Assembly: GCA_027313705.1 (NCBI GenBank)
Contig: DAHVDE010000023.1
Coordinates: forward strand, 41,419 to 105,418
From: Actinomycetota bacterium
GTDB lineage: Bacteria > Actinomycetota > Actinomycetes > Streptosporangiales > Streptosporangiaceae
Reading direction: 5' to 3'
DNA length: 64,000 bases
This document shows, piece after piece, positions 43,773 to 55,570 of the stretch. A program made the translations under genes and the position numbers. The notes beneath the pieces were generated by a model. It did not search any database. It was not told the DNA's origin and was given only the letters and a program-made list of their open reading frames with translations. The first letter of the stretch is position 1, and each line of letters begins with the position of its first letter.

Positions 43773-44573
43773 ATGACAAGCGAGCCCGCCGGGGAGCCGC
43801 ACGCGCTGATCGAGCAGCGCGGGCACGTGCTGATCGTGACGCTCAACCGGCCGCAGGCGCGCAACGCCCTGACCGGCCCGATGATGACCCTGATGCGCCA
43901 GGCGTGGGACCGGGTGGACGCGGACCAGGACATCAGAACCGCGATCCTCACCGGCGCGGGCGGCGCCTTCTGCGCCGGAGCCGACCTGAAGGCCATGACA
44001 AGTTCTCATCCTGGTGACTCGTTCGAGTCGGGCCTGGACGTGACCGTCATCGACGCCTTGCTCAAGGGCAGGCGCCTGACCAAGCCGCTGATCGCGGCGG
44101 TCGAAGGACCGGCCATCGCCGGCGGCACCGAGATCTTGCAGGCCACCGACATCAGGATCGCCGGGCAGAGCGCGCGCTTCGGCGTGTCAGAAGCCCGCTG
44201 GGGGCTGTTCCCGCTCGGCGGGTCGGCGGTCAGGCTGGTGCGGCAGGTCCCTTACGCCATCGCCGCCGACCTGTTGCTGACCGGCAGGCACATCACTGCG
44301 GCGCAGGCGCTGCAGATCGGCTTGATCGGCGAGGTGGTCCCCGACGGGCAGGCACTGACCAGAGCGCTCGAGGTAGCGGACATGATCGCCGCGAACGGCC
44401 CGCTCGCCGTCCAGGCCATCTTGCGGGTGATCAGGGAGACCGAGGGCATGCCTGAGAACGAGGCATTCGCGGTCGAGTCCCGCATCGGCATGAAGGTCTT
44501 CATGTCCGCCGATGCCAAGGAAGGCCCGCGCGCGTTCGCGGAGAAGCGCAAGCCGTCCTTCACCGGCCAGTAA
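43773..44573 (+). CDS. echA19: EchA19, enoyl-CoA hydratase of the sterol side chain
   Basis: In mycobacteria EchA19 hydrates steroid enoyl-CoAs. The 266-residue crotonase has [15 protein letters not shown] and [19 protein letters not shown] (oxyanion hole), [20 protein letters not shown], and a C-terminal [17 protein letters not shown], all matching EchA19. ATG 43773 has AAGGAG upstream. It diverges from fadD19, the mycobacterial arrangement, and is convergent with the serpin-like gene. Confidence 0.9.
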   Translation: MTSEPAGEPHALIEQRGHVLIVTLNRPQARNALTGPMMTLMRQAWDRVDADQDIRTAILTGAGGAFCAGADLKAMTSSHPGDSFESGLDVTVIDALLKGRRLTKPLIAAVEGPAIAGGTEILQATDIRIAGQSARFGVSEARWGLFPLGGSAVRLVRQVPYAIAADLLLTGRHITAAQALQIGLIGEVVPDGQALTRALEVADMIAANGPLAVQAILRVIRETEGMPENEAFAVESRIGMKVFMSADAKEGPRAFAEKRKPSFTGQ

Positions 44574-44592
44574 CTGCTCCTGGCCCGGCGCT

Positions 44593-45768
44593 CTACCCGG
44601 CTTCGGACGGCGCAGCTACCCAGGCGGAAAAGACGGGAATGCCGTGCCATGGCCCGAACGCGCCCGCGGTCATCTCGCCCTCTGTGACGGCGACGACCGC
44701 GTAGGGATGGCCGAACCTGAGCTCGGCAACTCTGCCACGGCGGGTTCTCGGCCTGGCCGCCATCATGCCGACAAGCATCGTTATGGCGGCCGCCTCGAAC
44801 CCGGTCCTGGTGTACTTCGCCATCGCTGCCTGCCTGGCGTCCCAGGCTCGGCCTGCCTTCAGCCCGGCCGCTGCGGCCGCGAACCCGAGTGCGGGGTCTT
44901 TGAGGTCATGCTGGCTGTCCGCCGACCAGGCTGGCAGCACCGCGACGCAACGCTCGCCCGGCGGGCCGCCTGACCGCTCCTCCGCCAGCGTCCAGAGCGG
45001 TCCGGTGCCTACTGGCAGATCGAAAAGAGATCTTCTCGGTACTTGCTGGCCCGTCGCCGTCGCGATGGCGATGCGATGGGCGTGCGCCATGACCTCGGCC
45101 GGGGTGACGTCCGGCTCGGCGATCACCGAAGCGACCAGCAGGCCGCCGGCGGCGCGGGCGACATGCACGGCCAGGTCACCTGATTCTGTGCTGGCGATGA
45201 ACGCGGAGTGCGCGGGATGGGCCGGCGACCTGAGCACCTGCGCGACCTGCCCGGCCCAGGCGCTCGACTCGCCCAGGGCGGCACCGGGCGCCAGGTCGAA
45301 GGGGTGCGCCCAGGAAACCTTCGTCGCCAGCGCGGTCGCGATCAGCAGGTCGACCGCGGCGGCGACTCGCAGCGGAAACCTCTTGATCAAGCCGAAGGTG
45401 TGGTCATCTGCCCACTGGTCCAGGTACTGCTGACCGGGGACTTCGCCCTGGTCGACGGCTGTCGGCAGGCCGGCCAGCCAATTCCCGTCCACCACGCCCG
45501 GCTGGCTCCAGACCGCGGCCGCCGCTGCGACAAGCGGATGCGGCACGGCGAGCAACCCGGCCGCTTGCCTGGCCGACTCGCCGCCTTCGCCGCCGAGGAG
45601 CCTGGTCAGGGTCTGCGCGTCGGCGCCGGCCGCGGCGGGCGCGCACAGCGCGAGCAGCAGCCAGGCGCCAAGCGGTGAGGCGACGTGATGGCGGTAACCG
45701 AGCGTGTCGTGGAAGGTCGCCGCGTACCTGGCGACCTTGCCAGCGAGGTCAGGCTTCGCTGTCACCAT
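44593..45768 (-). CDS. Serpin-family protein
   Basis: A 391-residue protein. ASPLGAWLLLALC in the N-terminal part and RFGHPYAVVAVT followed by PVFSAWVAAPSEA at the C-terminus recall the serpin fold, whose last strands carry the reactive loop. AKYTRTGFEAAAITM, about 60 residues from the end, looks like the small-residue hinge. There is no signal peptide, so it would act in the cytosol. A protease inhibitor inside the sterol cluster is unexpected. ATG 45768 has a weak ribosome site. It diverges from the Rv3521-like operon. Confidence 0.55.
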   Translation of the reverse strand: MVTAKPDLAGKVARYAATFHDTLGYRHHVASPLGAWLLLALCAPAAAGADAQTLTRLLGGEGGESARQAAGLLAVPHPLVAAAAAVWSQPGVVDGNWLAGLPTAVDQGEVPGQQYLDQWADDHTFGLIKRFPLRVAAAVDLLIATALATKVSWAHPFDLAPGAALGESSAWAGQVAQVLRSPAHPAHSAFIASTESGDLAVHVARAAGGLLVASVIAEPDVTPAEVMAHAHRIAIATATGQQVPRRSLFDLPVGTGPLWTLAEERSGGPPGERCVAVLPAWSADSQHDLKDPALGFAAAAAGLKAGRAWDARQAAMAKYTRTGFEAAAITMLVGMMAARPRTRRGRVAELRFGHPYAVVAVTEGEMTAGAFGPWHGIPVFSAWVAAPSEAG

Positions 45769-45823
45769 GGTGCCAAGTCTGCCAGCCAGCGAAGACTTTT
45801 GCCGCTGCCCACCTCGCCTGCGC

Positions 45824-45843
45824 ACTAGAACAGGTTCTAGTAT
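45824..45843. promoter_or_regulatory. KstR-type operator overlapping the -10 of the Rv3521-like operon
   Basis: ACTAGAACAGGTTCTAGT (45824-45841) is a perfect palindrome apart from its two-base centre. TAGTAT (45838-45843) reads as the -10, followed by six bases and the GTG at 45850, so the transcript is probably leaderless. The geometry is the same as at fadD19. Confidence 0.8.
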
Positions 45844-45849
45844 CGACCC

Positions 45850-46839
45850 GTGAGCCAGCCATCGGGTCCGCAGACCGCGCTACACGCCGTGCTTGAGATC
45901 TCCTTCGACTACACCCGCTCGCTCGGCCCCACCCTCGGCGCGTTCATGACTGCTCTGGCCGACCGCCGTATTCTCGGCGCGCGGGCCAGTGACGGCTCGG
46001 TGCACGCGCCGCCGTTCGAATACGACCCGGTGACCGCGGCGCCGCCTGAGGAACTGGTCGAGGTCGGGCCTGGCGGGACGGTCACAAGCTGGTCGTGGCT
46101 GCCGGCTCCGCAGGAAGGACAGCCGCTTGACGTGCCTTTCGGCTGGGCGCTGATCAAGCTGGACGGTGCCGACACCGCGATGCTGCACGCGGTGGACGCC
46201 GGGTCTGCCGCCGCGATGCGGACCGGGATGCGGGTCAGGCCACGCTGGTCGGGCAGGCGCGGGTCGGGGATAACCGATATCGAGTGCTTCGAGCCAGGCG
46301 AGCCGCCCGCATCTGGCACAGTGAGCACGGCTGGCACAGTGAGCACGGCTGATGCGGCGACGGTCGCGATGCTGACCATGCCGATCACGCTCAGCTATGA
46401 GCACACAGTCTCCCCTGGCGAGAGCAGCTTCCTGCTGGCGCTTGCCGAGGGCCGGCTGATCGGCCAGCGCTGCCCGGCGTGCCAGAAGGTGTACATACCT
46501 CCGCGCGGCGCTTGCCCGGTGGACGGCGTGCCGACCCAAGACGAGGTCCAGCTGCCAGATACCGGCATCGTGACCACGTTCTGCGTGGTGAACGTGCCGT
46601 TCCATGGCCAGCAGGTGCCGGTGCCCTACGTCGCCGCCTCGGTGCTGCTCGACGGTGCCGACATCGCGTTCCAGCACCTCATACTTGGCTGCGATCCGAA
46701 CGAGGTCAAGATGGGCATGCGGGTCAAGGCGGTATGGAAGCCCCGTGAGGAATGGGAAACCTCGCTGCGGAACATCGAGTACTTCGAGCCAGCCGGCGGA
46801 CCTGATGCCCCCTACGAGTCCTATGCGCACCACCTCTAG
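45850..46839 (+). CDS. Tandem DUF35 OB-fold protein (Rv3521-like)
   Basis: A 329-residue protein with two DUF35/OB-fold modules. The first (about 1-150) has no zinc cysteines. The second (about 165-320) has CPACQKVYIPPRGACPVDG. The linker SGTVSTAGTVSTAD comes from an 18-base duplication at about 46315-46350. Length and position directly before two thiolase-like genes match the mycobacterial Rv3521-ltp4-ltp3 set. It probably forms a CoA-ester-binding complex with one or both. No ribosome site precedes GTG 45850, and a -10 lies six bases before it. Confidence 0.82.
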   Translation: MSQPSGPQTALHAVLEISFDYTRSLGPTLGAFMTALADRRILGARASDGSVHAPPFEYDPVTAAPPEELVEVGPGGTVTSWSWLPAPQEGQPLDVPFGWALIKLDGADTAMLHAVDAGSAAAMRTGMRVRPRWSGRRGSGITDIECFEPGEPPASGTVSTAGTVSTADAATVAMLTMPITLSYEHTVSPGESSFLLALAEGRLIGQRCPACQKVYIPPRGACPVDGVPTQDEVQLPDTGIVTTFCVVNVPFHGQQVPVPYVAASVLLDGADIAFQHLILGCDPNEVKMGMRVKAVWKPREEWETSLRNIEYFEPAGGPDAPYESYAHHL

Positions 46840-46854
46840 AAGGGATCGGCACGG

Positions 46855-47913
46855 GTGAGCGATGTTGCGGTGATCGGGTTCGCGCAGGCACCGGCCGAGC
46901 GGCATTCCGCGGCCACCACGAATGGCGTGGAGATGCTGGTGCCGATCTTCCATGAGGTTTTCGCCGCGACCGGGCTGACCAAGGACGACATCGGCTTCTG
47001 GTGCTCTGGGTCAAGCGACTACCTGGCGGGCCGCGCATTCTCCTTTGTCTCCGCGGTCGATGCCATCGGCGCGTTCCCGCCGGTGATGGAGTCGCACGTG
47101 GAGCAGGACGGCGCCTGGGCACTTTACGAGGCCTGGCTGAAGGTGCTGACCGGCGAGGCCGAGATCGCGCTGGCCTACGGGTTCGGCAAGGCGTCCGCCG
47201 GCAACCTGCACCGGCTGCTTGCCCTGCAACTCGACCCGTACCTGCTTGCACCGCTCTGGCCTGATGCGGTGTCCGTCGCTGCGCTCTCGGCCAGGGCCGG
47301 GCTTGACGCCGGCCGGTGGAGCGAGCAGGACATGGCGCAGGTGGCGGCAAGAAGCTGGGCTTGCGCGCGAGGCAACCCGCGTGCGCTGCCTCCAGTCGAC
47401 GCGGAGGCTTCGGTCGAAGAGCTTCTGAGCAGGCCGTACCTGGCTGAACCGCTGCGCGAGCACGACTGCGCCCCGGTCACCGACGGTGCCGCTGTGGTCA
47501 TACTGGCCGCTGGTGACCGTGCACGTGAGCTCTGCGAGCGCCCCGCCTGGATCACCGGGTTCGAGCACCGGGTCGATTCCGCCGCGCTCGGCGCCAGGGA
47601 CCTGTCGGTCTGCGCTTCGGCGGCAAGCGCCGGGCAGGCCGCCGGGGCGCGCCGGGCAGAGGTCGCCGAACTGCACGCCCAGTTCACCCACGAGGAGATC
47701 ATCGTGCGCCAGGCACTCGAGCTCGGCGACGATGTCGTGGTCAACCCCTCTGGCGGTGCCCTGACCGGCAATCCGATGTTCGCGGCGGGCCTGGCCAGGA
47801 TCGGCAGCGCGGCCGCTCAGATCATGTCGGGCCGCGCGGACGTGGCGCTCGGCCACGCCGCCAGCGGACCGGCTCTCCAGCAAAATCTGGTCTGTGTCAT
47901 GGAAGGCAGGTAG
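46855..47913 (+). CDS. ltp4: Ltp4-like thiolase-fold lipid-transfer protein
   Basis: A 352-residue non-canonical thiolase. The C-terminal part has NPSGGALTGNPMFAAGLARI and HAQFTHEEIIVRQALEL. The canonical nucleophilic cysteine motif is not apparent. This fits the Ltp class, whose members can act as aldolases with DUF35 partners. Start GTG 46855 with AGAAGGGA upstream, 15 bases after the Rv3521-like stop. Same order as Rv3521-Rv3522-Rv3523. Confidence 0.82.
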   Translation: MSDVAVIGFAQAPAERHSAATTNGVEMLVPIFHEVFAATGLTKDDIGFWCSGSSDYLAGRAFSFVSAVDAIGAFPPVMESHVEQDGAWALYEAWLKVLTGEAEIALAYGFGKASAGNLHRLLALQLDPYLLAPLWPDAVSVAALSARAGLDAGRWSEQDMAQVAARSWACARGNPRALPPVDAEASVEELLSRPYLAEPLREHDCAPVTDGAAVVILAAGDRARELCERPAWITGFEHRVDSAALGARDLSVCASAASAGQAAGARRAEVAELHAQFTHEEIIVRQALELGDDVVVNPSGGALTGNPMFAAGLARIGSAAAQIMSGRADVALGHAASGPALQQNLVCVMEGR

Positions 47914-47915
47914 CC

Positions 47916-49073
47916 GTGAAGCAGCGGGCCGCGGTGCTTGGCACCGGGCAGACTCAGCACCGCAGCAAGCGGGCCGACGTGTCGATCGCGGGACTTTGCC
48001 GCGAGGCGATTGACCGTGCGCTCGCCGACGCCTGCCTGACCGGCGACCAGATCGACGCGGTCGTGCTCGGCAAGGCGCCCGACCTGTTCGAAGGCGTCAT
48101 GATGCCTGAGCTTTACCTCGCCGACGCGCTCGGCGCTGTCGGCAAGCCGCTGCTCCGGGTGCACACGGCGGGTTCGGTAGGCGGCGCTACCGGCCTGGTC
48201 GCGGCGAGCTTGATCCAGGCGGGCGTGCACCGCCGGGTGCTGGCGGTGGCGTTCGAGAAACAGTCCGAGTCCAACGCGATGTGGGCACTCTCGATCTCGC
48301 CGCCGTTCTCCATGCCGGTCCTGGCCGGTGCTGGCGGCTACTTCGCCCCGCACATCCGCTCCTACATCAGGCGCAGCGGCGCCCCCGCGCACATCGGCGC
48401 GATGGTCGCTGCCAAGGACCGCCGCAACGGCGCCAGGAATCCCTGCGCTCACTTGCGCCAGGCCGACATGACGATGGAAAAGGTGCTGGCTTCGCCGATG
48501 CTGTGGGATCCGGTGCGTTACGACGAGACCTGCCCGTCCTCTGACGGCGCGTGCGCGGTCGTGATCGGCGACCAGGCCGCGGCCGAGGCGTCCGGACAGC
48601 CGGTGGCGTGGATCCGCGGCACCGCGATGCGCACCGAGCCGACCATGTTCTCTGGCAAGGACCACGTGAACCCCAGGGCAGGTTATGACTGCGCGCAGGC
48701 TCTCTGGGCTGCGGCGGGCATCTCCAGCCCGGTCGACCAGATCGACGCCGCCGAGATCTACGTGCCTTTCTCCTGGTTCGAGCCGATGTGGCTGGAGAAC
48801 CTGGGCTTTGCCGAGCCGGGGGGCGGCTGGCGGCTCACCGAGTCCGGCGACACCGAGATCACCGGCCAGATCCCTGTCAATCCCTCGGGCGGCGTCCTTT
48901 CTTCCAACCCGATCGGCGCATCAGGGCTGCTGCGGTTCGCCGAGTCCGCCATGCAGGTCACGGGCAAGGCAGGAGAGCACCAGGTGGCCGGCGCCAGGAC
49001 GGCGCTCGGCCACGCCTACGGCGGCGGCTCGCAGTACTTCTCTATGTGGGTGGTCGGTGACACCCCTGACTAG
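47916..49073 (+). CDS. ltp3: Ltp3-like thiolase-fold lipid-transfer protein
   Basis: A 385-residue thiolase-fold protein. The start TGQTQHRSKRADVSIAGLCR and the later NPSGGVLSSNPIGASGLLRF are Ltp-type; GHAYGGGSQYFSMWVVG ends the fold. It begins two bases after the Ltp4-like gene, and its 3' end is two bases from the convergent cyp125 stop. Together with the DUF35 protein it probably forms a heteromeric complex that acts on sterol side-chain intermediates. The precise reaction is inferred. Confidence 0.82.
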   Translation: MKQRAAVLGTGQTQHRSKRADVSIAGLCREAIDRALADACLTGDQIDAVVLGKAPDLFEGVMMPELYLADALGAVGKPLLRVHTAGSVGGATGLVAASLIQAGVHRRVLAVAFEKQSESNAMWALSISPPFSMPVLAGAGGYFAPHIRSYIRRSGAPAHIGAMVAAKDRRNGARNPCAHLRQADMTMEKVLASPMLWDPVRYDETCPSSDGACAVVIGDQAAAEASGQPVAWIRGTAMRTEPTMFSGKDHVNPRAGYDCAQALWAAAGISSPVDQIDAAEIYVPFSWFEPMWLENLGFAEPGGGWRLTESGDTEITGQIPVNPSGGVLSSNPIGASGLLRFAESAMQVTGKAGEHQVAGARTALGHAYGGGSQYFSMWVVGDTPD

Positions 49074-49075
49074 GG

Positions 49076-52271
<3,196 letters not shown>

Positions 52272-52275
52272 CCGC

Positions 52276-53082
52276 TCATGCTAGCTTGCGGCCTACGCCC
52301 GCGTAGAACCACGCTCGCTCCGGATGCTCAGGCACCTGGCCGTCGTGCCGCCACAGCGGCAAGTACACCAGGCCAGGCTCGACCATCTCGAACCCGTCGA
52401 AGAACCGCATGATCTCGGCATGCTTGCGGGTGTGCGCCGAGTTAGCCGCATTGGCGCGCATGAGGTCTTCCACCTTGGCCGCAGTGCCCGGGGCGGCTTC
52501 GTTCGTGGCGTGCGAGATAGCCAGGTAGCTGCCGGCCGGCAGCACGTTAGCGTATTCCGCCACGATGCTGACCGGGTCGTCGGATTCGGGAATGAAATGA
52601 AGCACGGTGATCATCAGCAACCCGACCGGCTGACCGAGGTCGATCAGCCTGCGAAACTCGGGATGCGCCAGCACCGCTTCCGGATGGCGCAGATCGGCCT
52701 TGATCACGCTGGCGAGCGGACTCCCGCGAAGCAGTTGCTTACTGTGCGCGATAACTCCCTCGTCGTTGTCGACGTAGACGACCCTTGCCTCAGGATCGCA
52801 GCGCTGGGCTATCTCGTGCACGTTCTCCTGGGCGGGAATCCCCGAGCCCAAGTCGAGAAACTGGCGGATTCCTGCCTCGCTCAGGTACCTGACGGCGCGT
52901 CCGAGAAAGTCCCTGTTCTCCTTGACTATCTCGCGCGCGTTCGGCTCGGCCTGCAGCAGCTTACGGCCGAGCTCGCGATCAGCCGCATAGTTGTGCTTGC
53001 CGCCGAGGAAGAAGTCGTAAAGGCGGGCCGCGCTCGGCCGGTCCAGGCCGGCTCCTTCTGGCGCCACGCCGGCATCGGTCAT
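52276..53082 (-). CDS. SAM-dependent methyltransferase (DUF574 family)
   Basis: A 268-residue protein of the actinobacterial DUF574/S-adenosyl methyltransferase family. RPSAARLYDFFLGGKHNYAA near the N-terminus is the family signature. FLDLGSGIPAQENVHEIA is the SAM-binding motif I, VVYVDNDEGV the acidic residue that contacts the ribose, and ITVLHFI is later in the fold. ATG 53082 has AAGGGG upstream. It lies in an operon after the XRE regulator and before the pentapeptide gene. The substrate is unknown. Confidence 0.88.
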   Translation of the reverse strand: MTDAGVAPEGAGLDRPSAARLYDFFLGGKHNYAADRELGRKLLQAEPNAREIVKENRDFLGRAVRYLSEAGIRQFLDLGSGIPAQENVHEIAQRCDPEARVVYVDNDEGVIAHSKQLLRGSPLASVIKADLRHPEAVLAHPEFRRLIDLGQPVGLLMITVLHFIPESDDPVSIVAEYANVLPAGSYLAISHATNEAAPGTAAKVEDLMRANAANSAHTRKHAEIMRFFDGFEMVEPGLVYLPLWRHDGQVPEHPERAWFYAGVGRKLA

Positions 53083-53110
53083 CGAATTCCCCTTATCGCG
53101 CACTTGCCGG

Positions 53111-54721
53111 TCATGCCGTGACCGTCGCTTCGCTGGCGGTTCTTGCCCTACGGTACTCGGCAAGCTTTCCGTCTAGCTCGCGAACGGGCAGGCTGTCCTG
53201 GACGACCGTCAGTTCCTGGCGCAGCAGGCGGATCCGGCGGGAAATGCGGCGCGAGCTATTCAGCGTGGTCAGCCTGGCGGAGTCGGCCAGCGCCTCGCAG
53301 GCCTCGCTGTACTCGCCTTGCCTGATGAGCGCCTCGGCGCGGTGGGCCAGCGTCAGCGCGTTGTTGTGATAATTGACCGGGGCAACGAGGCACAGTGACC
53401 TGCGGGCCGCATCCGAGGCATCGACGGCCAGGTTGAACTTGAGCGCGCACTCGGCCTCCGTGCCCCAGTAAAAGGAACGGTCGTAGAAATACCACCAGGG
53501 CGACCTTGGCGTCTCGTCGGCGATCTTGACGAGAGCCTCCTGCTCCCGGTCAAGCGCGGCCTGGCAGCGGCCAAGCTGCCCGGCTTCGGCATATGCGCGG
53601 GCCGCGACGTCGGCAGCATAGGCCATCGGGTAAGGGTTGCGGCTCGCCTTGGCGGCGACGACGGCCGCCTGAGCGTGGTCTATGGCGTGACCCGGCCGCC
53701 GCCTGGCGGCGGCTAGCTGGCTGGCGGCGGCCAGCGTATAAGACGCGAGGTCGTTGTTGCCCGCACGGTAAGCGGCGGCCCTCGCGTCGTCGTAGTAGTA
53801 CGCGGCGGCCCGGTGATCTCCGAGGTTGAACAGCAGCCAGCCGATGAGCTGAGTCAGGTCGCCGTATGCGGTCAGTGCCTGCGGCGTTACCACCTCGGGC
53901 ACGCTCCTGGCCAGCGCCGCCATGGCCGAGCGCAGCGACATGGCAGGCTGCAAGGTGATGCGAGGGCCGACGGTGCCGCCGAGGCGACGCAAGCCGGCCA
54001 CGACATCGCTGGTGTAATCCACGATCGCCGCGTCGGCATTGGCTTGCCCCGATTTTGACCCGGAGACCAGCCTGGGCACCTCGAGCACGGGTGCGGCGGC
54101 GACCACCGCGAGCGCGCTGCTCGCTTCGAGCAGCATGGTACGGCGGCGCAGCCTGGGTCCTGGCTCTTCCGCTACGCTCCCGGCCTGGATTAGCTGGGTG
54201 ACCTGGGCCCGCCTGATCGTTTCGAGCGCGGCCTGCAAGGCAGCGGAGGAAATGGCAGGCACCCGGTCGGGCGGCGAGCCCTGAACCCGGCCCGGCGGCA
54301 AGCCGTGACCAGGTCTCCGCTCGCGAACGGCCGACGTGCCCGTCTTCGCGCTGTGCTTGCGGAAGTCACGCCAGGCACCGTAGTCACGACAGTCACCGAG
54401 CAAGTCGGTGACCTTGCACTGATACAGCCTGGCTAGCCGGTCAAGCGTCTCCAGCGAAGGGGCATGCCCGGTCTTGCCTGGCCATTGCTCCCAGTAGGAA
54501 AAGTTCTTGAACGTCTTAGGGTCGTCCGGCCAGATCCTGGTCCACTCCTGCGCAGCCTGGGGCTGACTCCAGCCGTGCGCCTGCCTGAGCGCCACCCTGG
54601 GATTCACCCGGTAGGCGACCTGAAATGCCGTCGCGATTTCTGCCCAGCTGCGACCTTCGGCCCGCAATTGTGCCGCATGTTGCGCCTGTGCTTGCCGAAC
54701 ACTACGTGGCTTAACGCTCAC
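53111..54721 (-). CDS. XRE-type helix-turn-helix regulator with TPR-like C-terminal domain
   Basis: A 536-residue protein. An N-terminal lambda-repressor-like HTH is recognisable (about residues 35-110: RQAHGWSQPQAAQEWTRIW and LETLDRLARLYQCKVTDLLG). A linker and a membrane-like AVVAAAPVLEVP stretch follow. The C-terminal 300 residues form helical TPR-like repeats (AGNNDLASYTLAAASQLAAA, ALTLAHRAEALIRQGEY). The layout resembles the NsdA-like regulators of streptomycetes. GTG 54721 has GGAAATACT before it. It probably governs its own operon and the divergent HATPase. Confidence 0.8.
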   Translation of the reverse strand: MSVKPRSVRQAQAQHAAQLRAEGRSWAEIATAFQVAYRVNPRVALRQAHGWSQPQAAQEWTRIWPDDPKTFKNFSYWEQWPGKTGHAPSLETLDRLARLYQCKVTDLLGDCRDYGAWRDFRKHSAKTGTSAVRERRPGHGLPPGRVQGSPPDRVPAISSAALQAALETIRRAQVTQLIQAGSVAEEPGPRLRRRTMLLEASSALAVVAAAPVLEVPRLVSGSKSGQANADAAIVDYTSDVVAGLRRLGGTVGPRITLQPAMSLRSAMAALARSVPEVVTPQALTAYGDLTQLIGWLLFNLGDHRAAAYYYDDARAAAYRAGNNDLASYTLAAASQLAAARRRPGHAIDHAQAAVVAAKASRNPYPMAYAADVAARAYAEAGQLGRCQAALDREQEALVKIADETPRSPWWYFYDRSFYWGTEAECALKFNLAVDASDAARRSLCLVAPVNYHNNALTLAHRAEALIRQGEYSEACEALADSARLTTLNSSRRISRRIRLLRQELTVVQDSLPVRELDGKLAEYRRARTASEATVTA

Positions 54722-55095
54722 AGTATTTCCTTTTTGCGTTGTGTTCAGAAGGCACCTCGTCTCTTGGCACCGGGTGTATGTGGGACACCATGTCTATGGC
54801 CGGTTTTGCCGGGATCTGACATCGCGATCCGGCGGTTTCATACGACAGTAACCCCAATTTAAAGAGCCAGGCAGCAGTGCCAGACGCTTTCTCCCTGGCA
54901 GACCGGGAGGATCTGATGACGGCATCAGGCAACACTGAACTACGTCAAGATTGCCATAGCGAAAGCTACGCGGCGGACCAATGGCGTGGCCGTCGTCGTA
55001 CCGAACCGGCAAGGTCAGCGAGTGCTCGAGGCTCATGACAATAGCGCCATTTTCCGGCGGTATTATCATGACTTACACCGCATTGGGTGGGGACC
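54722..55095. other. Divergent promoter region between the XRE regulator and the HATPase gene
   Basis: A 374-base stretch, the longest gap in the window, and more AT-rich than its surroundings near 54840-54870. It contains TATTAT at about 55059-55064, a possible -10 for the HATPase gene. One small frame with a good ribosome site lies at 54916-55038. No repeat, tRNA or terminator was seen. Confidence 0.5.
54916..55038 (+). CDS. Possible 40-residue peptide
   Basis: GGGAGG lies seven bases before the ATG, a good ribosome site. The product is basic at its C-terminal half (RGRRRTEPARS) and has no family that I recognise. XRE regulators and HATPases of actinobacteria are often accompanied by a small protein, so the position is suggestive only. 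A longer frame on the opposite strand (54794-55069) competes for the same DNA. Confidence 0.25.
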   Translation: MTASGNTELRQDCHSESYAADQWRGRRRTEPARSASARGS

Positions 55096-55560
55096 ATGAC
55101 CGCTTTGTACCAGCGCAGCGCCTGGGTGGCCCGTCGTGCGCCAGTCGTGTCGCATCGGAGTTGCCTGGAACTCGCCATCGCGCCTGCCGCGGTGTGCGGC
55201 GCACGGCACTGGGCGGCCAATGTGCTCGGCAAGGCGAAAATCGAGCAAGATCTTGTTGACACCGTAGTGCTGCTGGTCTCAGAACTGGCAACCAACGCCA
55301 TTCACGCCGTCAGCGAACCCGCCGCATCGGCCCGCGCGGCCGGGAAGCACCGGGTATGGCTGGCCGTCGAGTTGTCACCGGCACTGCTGCGAGTCGAGGT
55401 ACACGACACCGCATGCGTCCCGGTACCCAGGCAGGCAGGGCAGCAAGCGGCGGAGGAAGAGTCGGGCCGCGGCCTGGCGGTCATGGCGGCGCTTGCCAGT
55501 TACTGGGGCTGGAGTCCTGACCACTTCGGCAAGGTCGTCTGGTGCGAACTGGTCAGGTAG
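55096..55560 (+). CDS. RsbW-like ATP-binding protein (HATPase)
   Basis: A 154-residue protein of the GHKL HATPase_c_2 type, related to anti-sigma factor serine kinases. N-box LVSELATNAIHAV, G1-box EVHDTACVPVP and G2-box ESGRGLAVMAALA are all visible. ATG 55096 follows GGTGGGG; a GTG nine bases earlier is also possible. It is divergent from the XRE regulator. Such pairs in streptomycetes affect development and secondary metabolism. No sigma factor or anti-anti-sigma factor is nearby. Confidence 0.82.
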   Translation: MTALYQRSAWVARRAPVVSHRSCLELAIAPAAVCGARHWAANVLGKAKIEQDLVDTVVLLVSELATNAIHAVSEPAASARAAGKHRVWLAVELSPALLRVEVHDTACVPVPRQAGQQAAEEESGRGLAVMAALASYWGWSPDHFGKVVWCELVR

Positions 55561-55570
55561 CGAGCGGTCC

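Noticed and set aside
54794..55069. 91-residue frame on the minus strand in the XRE-HATPase gap
   Set aside because: No ribosome site or recognised family, and it covers the likely promoters of both neighbours.
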